Assembly (NCBI GenBank): GCA_021464245.1
Contig: JADCRB010000021.1
Span: 663,305-727,304 of the forward strand
DNA from: Carallia brachiata
Lineage: Eukaryota > Streptophyta > Magnoliopsida > Malpighiales > Rhizophoraceae
Reading direction: 5' to 3'
Length of the DNA: 64,000 bases
The position numbers and the translations under genes were made by a program. Positions 12,035-23,640 of the stretch are shown piece after piece; position 1 is the stretch's first letter; the number at the start of each line of letters is the position of its first letter. The notes beneath the pieces are model-generated. The model saw only the letters and a program-made list of their open reading frames with translations. It was not told where the DNA came from and searched no databases.

Positions 12035-14278
12035 TCAGACATCAGATTTACACAGGTAAACAAATAAACCCACCTGCTGGAGCAAAAAAGCAGCAGAATT
12101 TACCACAGGCAACTGCAGATCAGGTATGTAAACTCGTGATTGTTTCCTCGTTCTAGTCCTCACTCCAGCGGCCTTTTCAATGGATGCTAGCAACCTTTTG
12201 CCTTTAGGTCTACCCCGACGTTTAACTGTGATTGGATCTTGATAACGAAACCTCTGACCAACACTAGCATCAACTTGAGCATAATTGCTTTCAATACATC
12301 CACCACCATTTTCCCTTCTTTCAGTTGCCTCGTACTTCTCTTTCCAATTTTTTAGATGCATGTTGTGCTTTCTCAAGCCAATCATCATAAATTCATATTT
12401 TTTTACATCAACAACTGTGAAGTCTATAGATGAATAAAAGACTTTCTCCAATTCTTTCATCCTTTGTACCTCAATTGAAGCATTGATGCTACTGAGCTTA
12501 ATTTTACTGTGCCTTCTGCACACATCCTTCCTCCATCGCCTCAGAATGTACCTTTCAGGAATAACCATTCCATCAACACTTGTTATGACCTTCAACACAT
12601 GGGAACATAATATTCCCTTAAACTCAAACTTTTGACAATTGCATTTTACTTCATTGGTTCCTGCTATGTAACTAACCAAGTATTGTACGCGCCTTGACCT
12701 CACCCCAGAGTCTGAAACCATCTCAACCACTTCAAACAATACCCTATCTTCCTTTTGACTCATTGCTATTAGATCACAATACATTAAATTAATGAGCTCT
12801 GTCTGCACCAGCCTGAACATCCGATTCGTGTACACTTTACGAAGCTGTTTCTCTATCCCCCACCTAGTCACACATGGGATTTCTATAGTGGCTGAGCTAA
12901 AGTCCTCCTTCACTTCATTCTCAATCTTCTGTCTTACTGCAAGCTCATATTGCTCAACAAAATCGCGCAAAGTGGTTCGCGAGTGTACATATCCGTCAAA
13001 AAAGGAGTGCATACTTTCACTTCTTTGTGTGGATGACATCCTTGCCCAAAAATTTGATTTTACAAACACCGGAATCCAACGCTCTTTACTATCATACAAA
13101 GTACTCAACCACTCATTTTCCTCGAGGCAAAAATTTGTTATAATGGATGCCCATCCCTCCTCAAACTCACTAACAGTAATAGAATCAAATACCACCCCCA
13201 TGAATACATCTTTCAAATCTCCATATTTCGAATGACTGCCCATTTTCAATGGTAATTTACACACTATATGTCATATGCACCACCTATGTCTAGTGCCAGG
13301 GAAAACTAACTCAATAGCATTACCGATATTCTTGCATTGATCAGTAATAATCGTATTCGGCTTCTTACCGGCCATGCAACTCAACCAAGTTTGAAATAGC
13401 CACTGATATGTTTTTGCCTTCTCGTTGTTCAATAGTGCACAACCCAGCAAAATAAATTGCCCATGATGATTGACACCCACGAAAGATCCAAAAGGCATGT
13501 CATATTTATTTACTAAATAAGTGGTATCGAACATAATTACATCAGAAAATTCTTCGTATGCTGCCCTACACCTCTCGTCAGCCCAAAAACAATATTTCAA
13601 TCTCCCTTCTTTGTCAGGCTTGATTGAGTAAAAGAAATCTCTACTAATAGATTGCATCCTTCCAAACAACCTGTGAACTGCTTCAGCATCCCCTCCTTCA
13701 ATACGAAGCCTCCGAATCTTATTCACATGATTTGTCAAATCTACTCCTAAACATGGAAGCTCCTCGTGGCCACCTATTTGTACAACAATTGATTTAACAT
13801 TTTCACAGGGCCTTAAACCTGCCCTATCATTTGCTTCTTTCCAGTGCTCCTCACAACTCTATGTTGCCTTAAAAATCTAGAATTACTTGGAGTCACCTCA
13901 TGGTTGTGAGCCAATTCCACCTTTGTTATTACCCACATCCCTGAAGTCTTACAACAACAAACTCGAGCTTGACATCCACTCCTCCTGCTTCCTCATAGAG
14001 GAAACGTTTTCTTGCCTCTAGGCCTGTGAGTTCGCCCCTTACTACACATAAGCGTCTGCCACCTCCCTTCTCCAGTGACTTCATCCTTTTTAACACCACG
14101 CTTTGCAATCCCAAAACCCTTTCCCCTCGCATACAACTTGTAAAATTCAAAAAGCTCATCAAGTTTATTGAATGTCATACCAACTAGGTTCAAGGTTTGT
14201 AAAATCATTTGATCCCCCATCACCTTCATTCCTATCTTCTCCTTCTAAACCAACATCTCGTGAGCAATCTACCTCCAT
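12035..14278 (-). pseudogene. FAR1-RELATED SEQUENCE (FRS) family gene, decayed
   Basis: FRS/FHY3 proteins are transcription factors domesticated from Mutator-like transposases. All three family modules are present in order on the minus strand. The FAR1 DNA-binding domain (14190-13860) shows VGMTF, EFYKLYA, GCQARV and ELAHNHEVTPS. The MULE transposase core (13740-13270) shows VIMFDTTYLVNKYDMPF and TRHRWC. The SWIM zinc finger (about 12600-12680) shows CNC..CSH, followed by a basic RRGRPKGK motif. The frame is broken at least four times: a shift just before VGMTF, a TGA inside the DNA-binding domain near 14000, a shift near 13855, and a TGA where the Trp of CIWHI is expected (13271-13273). The ancestral ATG is probably at 14276-14278. 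A splice donor after LLQQ (12074) suggests a lost 3' exon. The 409-codon frame downstream of the last stop is open but lacks the DNA-binding domain. Confidence 0.85.
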
Positions 14279-16855
14279 GACAAAATTCCAAGTCCTACAA
14301 ATTTGAAACATAAACTGATTTAAAAGAAGGATATATACCACTTTATTTGTATGTTACTTATCATAACACACACCACAATAAACCCCTTTCCAACTATTAT
14401 ATCTGCCACCTATCTTAGTTATCCACTTCTACTTTAATCTTATTAGACATGCACTTTCTTTACATGACAAAGCAAAATCAACAAGCTAATTTAAAAGGGA
14501 TTAGTTGCAATGACCTTTCTACAATTGCATGAAAAGTCCAAATTTGACATCCACATCTCACAAGGTTACGTAGTCTATGTTGAATAGTATAGCCAGATCT
14601 CTCAAATCATCTTGTGCTTCTGCTTTTTTTTGGTGCTAACTGTTAATTAACTCATAGTTTGTCGTTTTGTTGTCCCTATATACACTAGTTATGATTTTTA
14701 TCCTTTTTTCCATTTTTTTCAATTTTTTTCACACAATAACCTGTAGTCTGACCAAGATCGATTATCCCTATCCCATTATTGAAGAGGTTCTTAGGCATGC
14801 AATATGAGGCATAAATGAATAATGATTTCATCAGAAAAGAATGCTACCATTGTAAACTTTCAAGTGCACACATATCTCATTCATATGTTCAAAGCTAGTT
14901 TTCCTCAATGTTTTCTTACTTTTCCCTTTTTTGGTGCATTGGAAAATAATTTTGTCCTCCTTTTTCCTCTATAGTGTGAAGTCCTATGAAATTTATGGTA
15001 TGCTTTATCTAGCAACTACACCCTTAGCAACTTTTATGCATTATGTTTAATCTACCGACCAATTCCTCTATGTTTAAAAGCTTCTAATATTACTCCTGTT
15101 ATCCATCTAAAACCCATACCATTTTTGTCAAAGTCTCTCATTGCATAGGGGTGGTGTATTTTAACTTTTTTATTACCACTCCTTCCCTTTATTACAGCAC
15201 ATCTGTAACAAAATCTATTTTTAAATTGCAAGTGGCCAATTTCTCACATTCAATAATCAATATGTTTTCAATATTTTTCAGCTACAAACAAACAAATAAC
15301 GCAATTGATGATAGATAATTACCTCTTCCACCTTCCACGCTTAACCACCCAAGCCAAATTTAACTGTTACTAACGCACATTTCTTACGTGCTCCACTGAT
15401 TCCCTACTTTCTCATTTATTATGGAATATGCGCTGGTGCCATTATTTCTTGAATGCACAGTAGTCCTCTTTGCTTCGTACCCCAAAATGTAGATTCCCTG
15501 AATAGCAATATAAGACTGTTAGCTCACTGAACGTACACCACTCAAGGAAAAAGGCCTTCCAATCACAATATTATCAAACTCAATGAGACATTACTGTAAT
15601 TATTCTGCTTTCAGAAGCTATGATCCAGCTGTAACCACCTTAATTTCCGCTCAATCACTTCTAATAAATCCCCAATTAAAAACCTTCAATGTCCTCTCTT
15701 TATGCGCGATTCCATGTGCAATTCTATGCGCGAAATTGATCGCCCCCAACATTGTCCATCTCACATTCTAGTGTCCCTCCCCAAAACGAAATTGGACTAC
15801 TAGTGGCGCCATAATTTTTGTAGCTTTTAGAGGGAATTTTCTCCCGCTAGTTCACAACCTTTTCGGTGCCCGATTTCCCTCCACATCTTCCACAACCCGC
15901 TTTTTTTGTTCTTAATTTTTATTTTTTTTATTTTTTGGGTTTTTTAGGTTTATTTTTGCTTTTTATGTTGCCACGTCATTATTGACGTTTTCGGTCCCCC
16001 AATTCTCCGTCCTCTAATATTTTTTGAAAAGTTAAATAGAATATAGAATACTTCAGAGGTTGAGTATTTACTCAACTAATTGAGAGAAGTGTCTCTTAAT
16101 TAATAGGTGATATGTTTAAATTTTACTTAATTTTATTTTTTATTTTAAATATTCGTTAGGACTCTTTGTAGACTAAAAAAAAGAATATTTAATTCTTCTA
16201 ATAAAACAAATGGAATGGTTATAAAAATAAAATTAATTTTTCAAAACTAATGAAAAAATTATTTTATAAAATTAAATTAAACATATATAATATTACTTTA
16301 AATTTATTTAGTATTACCTTAATTATTGATTACAAAAATATTTTTTAATTTTTTCTAAATAAAAATCCTCTTTTACTTATACTTATTCTATAATTATTTT
16401 TTATTTTTTTCTTAATATATCCCTAAAATTTATAATAGAAAAGGGTATAGTTGTGGATACGCCCACACATCTATTTGTTGTGCGAGGTGATTTTTTATTA
16501 AAAAAATGATTGCTGGACATGAAAGTGTCCAATATAGAGTTAGTGCAGTTAATTATAGTGCATAATATTTATATATTTATTATATATTAAATTTAGTTAT
16601 AAACTTTTTAGGTTTTTGTAAATTTTTTTTATCTCATCAATTTATAATGTGCAATAATATTATGATTGATGTGTAATGCGAGTAAGAAATATGTAAAAAA
16701 AATTAATTACATTAACTCTGCATCAGTTTATTTTTTTTCCGTGTAGCAAAATTCTTTTTTATTTTATATATAATGTGAAGGAATAGAAAACGGGATTTTT
16801 TTTAATTTTCATTAAAATATCCTTCGCCGCCAGAGTCAATGCCCATCACTCTCTT
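14279..16855. other. No gene recognised; strongly AT-rich from about 16030
   Basis: Scattered short ORFs lack support. From 15900 there are long T-runs, and from 16030 to 16790 the DNA is almost pure A/T. I see no terminal repeats that would define an element. Confidence 0.5.
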
Positions 16856-17165
16856 TTTCGCTCGGTAAGAATTTCCTTTTTTCTTTTTTGGGTTTTTTTT
16901 CCTAGTTGGATTTTATTTTATTTTTGATTTATTGGCCCTTTCTTGGTCTGTCTCGGAAATTCAGTGTCGTTGCTTGTCCAATTTAAGATTTTACGAACTG
17001 GGTGGTTCTTTGTTTTTCTCCATGTCTAGGTTTGGAAGTTTCGATTTTTCCCCAAAATTGTTCAGTATCTGATCTCACCTACTATCTCTCCCTCTGAGTT
17101 GGGTATTTGATTTTGGGGTTTGTTTTATTATTTTTCTTTGGATCCATTGATTGTGGCAGGTGAAA
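16856..17165 (+). repeat. Duplicated CLT upstream flank (A side)
   Basis: This block aligns by eye with 28800-29050. Shared stretches include ATTTATTGGC, CAGTGTCGTTGCTTG-like, TTTTTCTCCATGTCTAGGT-like, TTCTGATCTC-like and TTATTTTTCTTTGG sequences. In the B copy it sits about 500 bp from the CLT start. On the A side it has been separated from the gene by about 11.5 kb of inserted DNA that includes the FRS pseudogene. It begins after a CTCGGTAAGAA motif, which resembles a 5' UTR splice donor on the plus strand. Confidence 0.75.
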
Positions 17166-18335
17166 ATTCATGGTCCAATGGTTCCGTGAAACCCATCGTC
17201 AGATATGAAGCCCATCATTCAATAATTCGGGCTTCCGGGCTTCAGTTATATCAGCCCAAAAAGCACACGAACTTTCTCCTACCTCTTTTAACAAGGCTAA
17301 TCCTAAACTGTATGTCTATCACTGCATATTAAAATATAATAATAATGCGATGAACGATGAAACGTACTAACTGTGAGGTTTAGAATTTGAGTGCATCAAA
17401 ATGCATAATATAATTGAACATATTTTTCATTTTTATAATACTAAACTATACTTTAATTATCCAAACAAACTAAAGATTATTCTGAAAGTAGGGAATATTT
17501 TTTTTTAGCGAAATTGTGAAATACCACTCATGCCTTTTCATTTTAACAACTAAGAAAAAAAAACCTGCCTATCTAGAGCAGATGTTCCGCGACTTATGTT
17601 TGTACACCTGACTCGTCCATTTCTTTATTGTATGGATTTTAACTTTTTAATAGGAAAAAAAAAAAAAAAACAAGCCTTAATCTAGATCTTCTGTTTTTGG
17701 ACGACTGAAGTGCCATGGCCACTTGCTCTTATATTCTTTCGCAGCAAACTAATTAACTTTTCAGTTTTTACATCCAAGAGGGAACACGACGAACTATGAT
17801 GATAGAGAATTAATCAATATTTAAGGAAATATTTTGCAAAAGCTTGTTGACTCCGATCGTCTTGAAACCGTGCAAGCAGGAATTAATTTTGCTGCCTCTT
17901 GACACCTGTTTGTAGGCGATTAGCCCTGCGGATTCAATAAAAGGTTATATATGCAAGAATTCATCACCTTGATTTTGTTGTCGAGGACACACAATGTCAT
18001 AGAATCATTTAAATAAGAAGAAAAAAATAAAAAAGAGATTTTATATAAATATTCATTATGTCGATATAAAATAGATTTTGTATTGCTGCAAATCTCATTT
18101 ATATTATATAAAATGTTATTTGATGATATATTTTTTTTGTCCAAATAAATTTATGAGAAAAATGTCAAACAAAAAAACAAATTTCCATTTACAAAGGCCC
18201 TGTGTGTTCTTACTTTTTGTCCTTGTGACTCATATTGTAATTATGTTGGCCGACCTCGGCGCTGATAGTATAGAGATAAGTAGATAAATTATGGCAAGAT
18301 TTGACCTGCTGGTACAAACCGACCACAGAATATTC
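17166..18335. other. No gene recognised
   Basis: Intergenic DNA with A-runs and no ORF that can be tied to a family. It lies between two segments of the duplicated CLT flank, so it is probably part of the same ancestral spacer. Confidence 0.45.
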
Positions 18336-18870
18336 GAAAATACAGCGCCAAGTTGCCGTTCTCTTAACCAGCAATTTGCTTCAGTAAAAACAAAAAAAAA
18401 AAAAAAACAACAACAATTTGCAGCAACAATATACGGAGACATTGCCCATCACAAATTTCCGTCGATGTCAACGAGTTGATTGCTCAAAGCGGAGGACTTT
18501 AATTTAATGAGGGGAAAGAATCTGATGTTGTGAAAGAACGAAAATCCGCATATTGATGGCAAGGAAAAAAGTTTGCGGCGGTATAAAATTGTTAAACGGT
18601 TTGTCGATAATTGTAATAAATTTTTTATTTTAATTAATAATGTTTATATTTTTTTTGTAATAATAATTTATTATTTTATTTTTATTATAAAAATATAATA
18701 ATTATTATTTAACATTAAAACTATATTATAATATCAACACCTCGTTTGACTAATTTTATACGGACACGCACCAGAACTGCAATCAGTCCCTAGCTGCATG
18801 GGCAAGTCGAACCCATTGTGGGCTAGAGATCCTAAGGCAATGATGACAAAAATTTAACCCTCCACACCAA
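18336..18870. repeat. Duplicated CLT 3' spacer (left of copy B)
   Basis: Blocks match 40150-40520. Shared stretches include CAACAATATACGGAGA-like, TTGCCCATCACAAATT, GAGTTGATTGCTCAA, CAATCAGTCCCTAGCT and GAGATCCT..AAGGCAATGATGA. In copy C the block abuts the end of the gene. On the B side it is separated from the gene by an insertion of about 4.7 kb (18871-23600). Confidence 0.75.
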
Positions 18871-20699
18871 AAAAAAAAAAAAGAAAATGCTGCACCTTGA
18901 ACTTAAGAAATAAACGATTAAAAAGTTTGAAATCTTTAAGAATTTTCACAATTAACTTTTAAATATTTTTAAGTTTTTAAATCAATTTTATATATTTAAT
19001 TTTTATTCATATAAATCTCTTTCTAGAAAAAAAAAATTAAATTGGTATAAATATCTTAAAAATATATAAATATATTTACGTACTTATTTTATTAAATTTA
19101 TCTTTTTCTCTCATATATAAACGAACAAAAACTATAAATTTTTGTTAGGAGAATTTATGCTTTTTAAGAAATAAGTGAACCATACACGTTGACATATTTT
19201 TTTTATTTTAAAGATATATTTGAATGTTTATTTATACAATTTGAATCAGATTTAACTATGTATTTGTCAGTCTGATCGATTTTTGTCCAAAAAAATAATA
19301 GTATGTATCAAAACTAAAAAATTTAGGATTGATTTAAAAACTCAGAAAAAAAATAGAACTTACTAATAAAAATTTCAAAAAATTTAGAACTTATTATGAC
19401 TTTATTCTTCAAAAGAGATGTTTGACTTTACTTTTCAAGGGTGTTGTTGTTGTTTACTTTTAAAAAGTACTTTATAAAATTATTTGGTTAAATTTTTTAT
19501 TTTTGTAATTAGAAATATTTTTTATTTTAAATAGCAATTGATTGAAAAAATAATTTTAATTTATTTTTTATTTTATAAATAATTGATAAGTAATAATTAC
19601 CAAATTAACATGTAATATCCAGAAATTTCTTGTAAGTTATATTATATGTAAAACAAAAAAAAAAAAAGAGTTTGACTGGAAATTGTTTGTGATAGTGGAG
19701 GACAACAAAATTGAAAAATAAGTCAATGAAAACATTGGATTAATTGAGAGAGAGTTTTACAATAGAGCTCAAGGACCCCCCTACACCAATGCTCAACTTT
19801 TAAGTGCCACAAATCTTTTTCCTATTAGACAACGTGGCATCACTTTATGCAATTGCTTAAACCATTTTTACTTCTCTTCCTTTTGATCAAAAAATTTTTA
19901 CTTCTCTTCTAATCCTTTTACCATCTAGTTATTAACTGACTCTTCATCCTAAGCTTACAATCACATTCCTCTGCTCTACCGTACTCTTCCTTCGCCTATA
20001 ATATTTTCATTGCAATAAGCCAAGCATCTCTGGTTCCTTGTTCTTATATAATACACGTATTCTCTTAACCAATCACTTATCTCCCACGTTGTGCTAATAG
20101 GCTAAAAAAAAAGGTGCTTTCTTCACTCACATCATTGCCTACACACAAGAACAATGACATGGAAACCATACTATCAAGCCTCTCTTTAGGTATACTTACT
20201 ATCCCTATCAAGTTTCTAATCCAATCAATTGTAAAGTCAAAGGGGTTGATGTAGTTTTACACCACAGGATAATTAAAAGATCCAATAAATTGCTGTTAAC
20301 CATGAGTTAAGAATTTCGTGATCTTCCTAAAGAAAAACTTAAGAATCGAAGGTAAGTCGATGAGCCTAGGTTATAGAATAACTTACAAACTAGTTTTACA
20401 AATGAATTTGGGGAGTTTAGGACAACTTAACAGCATCTCTCTCTCTTGTAACTAGTTTATAATCCGAGCTTGAATATTAATTTGTCTTGTAATTCCTTCA
20501 ATATGTGTTATAGGAACGACAGATGCCTTGCCAACACAATTTGACTCAACCAATTAGGTTTCAGAATACCTTCGTATACTGTGAGTAATCATGACACGCA
20601 TAACACGCTTGGTTACGTTATTTGTTTATTTATATTATTTGACATAATTTTTATATAGTATCTGAATAATCATTCAATATGGTTTAAATTAATAAATTA
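18871..20699. other. No gene recognised; AT-rich
   Basis: A/T-rich sequence with poly-A and poly-T runs and no supported ORF. It is part of the DNA inserted between copy B and its duplicated 3' spacer. Confidence 0.45.
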
Positions 20700-23031
20700 T
20701 ATTCTAAGCGATAATTCTAGATAGAGGAGAGTGAGTTGTTATATGTAATTATTATTATTGATATTTATGCCTGTTTCTTGTGACCATAAATACTTGAGGA
20801 ATTGTTACAGTTGAAATTTGAGATAAGCACGAACATATTGAGTTGGGACGAGTTACTAGGCGCTCAGCTACCGGAGGCTGCGGCAGACAGCGTGCACACT
20901 GACCTTGTATCCGTGGTACATCGCAGTAAGCAGGTGTGACCACAATTGACCGTGACGGCAGAGAGACAGTGTTGGTTGGCTAACTTTTATGAAGTTGACA
21001 GGTTCAATATTTACATAAGTTTATGCATAATTTTTATATATATTTGGATAGTTTAACTATGTAAATATTGTAAATTGTGGCAAATTCTACTTCGGTTGCT
21101 TGTTTTATGCTTTGTAGGACAATTGGACATAACCGAAGTATTCGACGCTTAGAAAAAGGAACCTATCGGGTTTGAAGGAGAAGAAACAAGCCGAGCACCA
21201 AAGAACCGAATCAAAAGTTTGGATGGAAAGCTAACATGTGGTCAGTTCGCGTAGAATTTCACAACTTTGCGCACTGCTCGGTATTTCAGCCATAACTTCC
21301 TCTACACAAGTCGGAATTGGATGATTCTTAAGTCGAATCGAAGCTAAGAGATAGAGCTACAAGTTTTCTGTTTTGACTGACTTCGGATTCTGCCTGAAAA
21401 GGGTCGCAATTTGGGTCCGAAAATAGAGGGTCAAAACTGTCCAGGAAATTATAAATCCTTTTCCGACTAGAATTTGGATTCTTTTAGGGCTTACAATTTT
21501 ATTTTTTGAGGGGACTATAAATACAAAAGTTACAGCAGATTGAGGGGACTTTTGGAGGCTACTCTTTTGATTAGAAAGACGATACAGAGAGAAGCATAGA
21601 GAGTGAAGAGAAGAAGAGCATAAGGAAGAAACACGAAGACGTCGGAAACGAGTTTTTCAAATCTTTCTCGTTTCTTCTTTCTCTTTTGAACTCTTGATGT
21701 TTATTATTAATTTATTTTCAGTTTTTAGTATGAGTAGCTAGAACCCTAAACTAGGGCGAAATGGATGTAGCCTAGTTTAGGGTTGGATTATATGATTTTC
21801 GTGGATATTTAGAGTTCTCTGGATTATATTGCAATTTCATGTTGAGAACTGGAATTTGATTTATCTATTTTGCTCTTAAATATTCTTTTGTGCCTGATCA
21901 CCATGAAAGTAGTCATAGGATTTGTGTTAAGATCGACAGATGAGACACGAGTCGTGCACTAAATAGATAAACATATGGATTTTGAGTCAGAGATGAGATA
22001 AATTCGTATGATGTCAATAAAAATTCTCTGTTCTTAATGAGTTGAGTCTGATTTGTGTGAGTTCGAGAGAAGAGCACAATTAGATTGAATATGGTTAGGG
22101 TTGCTTGACAAAGAACACTAACTAAATAAGAAGAGTTGACATTCAATTCAATTATCCACGAAATTTGCATATAGTTCAATCCTTTCTAGGTGAATGCTCA
22201 TAGCCCTAGTATTCTTATTCTTGAACCGTCTCCATAGTGTCACTAGTTTTGTTTAATTAGTTTAATTTTCTTAATTTAATAGTATTTATTTTCTTTTTAT
22301 AATTTTCGCAACACCAATTTTTTGCTCAAGCAACATAAATTACGATTATCCTCTGTTCCTTTGGGTTCGACACCTGGAGTATTCACCAGGAATTTATTAC
22401 TACGATCGGCCCTGTACGCTTGCAGGATGTTACCCGGTCAGAAGTGTTTATTATTATTCGATATACTTGTTGCTCTGCTCTCTAGTTATGTCCATGAGAT
22501 ATTTACTTGACCCGTAACTTGAAGTTACACCTATATTATTTTAGACATGTACCTATTTACTTAGTCTATTCTGATTATAGTTAGTATATTCACTCTCTCG
22601 CTTTATGCGCGTTAGACTTATTCACTGAGATATCTGTATATCTCACTCTTTATTTTTCTTTTCTAATATTTTCAGGCTTTGAGACTCAAGTCCCTAGTAC
22701 ACGATCGGAGCGTTCTTAGAGGCTGCTGGGGGTACTTTCTTGTGTTTACGTGCTTATGTATATAGCAGACTCCGCTAGTACAGTTTCTTTTGTATGCATG
22801 TATATACATTTGGGTTGTGATACTGAGTCTAGTTTATTGAACATTGGATTTCTAAATGTTTGGGTCTGTACTATCGTTTATTTATGATGAACATTTGTAT
22901 TTTTTCAACCTCTATTTTAGACCGATAATTGTTTTTTACGTTTCCTTAATTTAAGACTTGCGGTTGTTTCAAGGTGAGTCCTCCATCTGAGACTGTCACG
23001 CCGGTCACATACTCCAAAGTTGGGATGTGAC
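20700..23031 (+). mobile_element. Probable LTR-retroelement debris, non-coding
   Basis: The sequence has the style of plant LTR-element regulatory DNA and no open frames. There is a TATA-like ACTATAAATACAAA near 21525, then a GA-rich leader, a CTAGAACCCTAAACTAGGG stretch near 21740 and a GGGTTCGACACC..GATCGGCCCTGTACGCTTGCAGG stretch near 22365-22425, of a kind seen before primer-binding sites. Near the right edge TGTCACGCCGGTCACA and GGGATGTGACA form an inverted pair ending at 23031. A GTGTGACC motif at about 20936 could be the other end, but I found no convincing target-site duplication. Boundaries are approximate, and more than one element may be present. Confidence 0.4.
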
Positions 23032-23640
23032 ATAACGTGACAGTTATAACAGTGTGTAGGTACTGATATAGTACTGCCAAATCAATTTTTTCTACGTTGT
23101 TCAATGTTGTATGATGCACGTATTATATTTTTTATATTTTTTTCTACACTAACAGTGAAATAATAAATAAAAAATAATATTATTTTATTAATAAATAATA
23201 ATTAATATTTTTTTTTGTTTTTTAATGCATAACCAGCAATCTATACAGGAAAAATAATATTATTTTTTCAAACACACTAACTTGTATATTAAAAATAATA
23301 TTTGTAAAAATAATTATATTTATTGTAAATTGCAATTCATATTTAAATTACATATTTAATAAATTCTTATTCGTAGTACACAAGATATATTTTTATAAAA
23401 TTAATTAAATTAATTAAAGATAAAAAATTATATATTCTAATAAAATAAAAATAAAAATTTTAAAGTATACTTTTATTATTTAATCAGTAACAACTATTGT
23501 TAATTTAATTAAATACTATACTTTTACTTTATTTATCATTAACAACAATAAATAACGATAATCAACAATCAATAACAACAACAATAATCAACAATAACAA
23601 CAACAAAGCCTAACAAGGCCTAAGTCCATTATATGTCAAC
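23032..23640. repeat. AT-rich spacer with AAC/AAT microsatellite
   Basis: Nearly pure A/T to 23550, followed by an imperfect run of AAC and AAT triplets (about 23540-23608). It lies just past the stop of CLT copy B. No gene. Confidence 0.7.

Noticed and set aside
12792..13235. 147-codon plus-strand ORF
   Set aside because: It is antisense to the FRS pseudogene, whose frame matches known domains. The plus-strand product matches nothing.
20936..23031. A complete solo LTR with defined ends
   Set aside because: The GTGTGACC and TGTGACA ends are plausible, but the flanking bases do not form a target-site duplication. Only an approximate element is reported.
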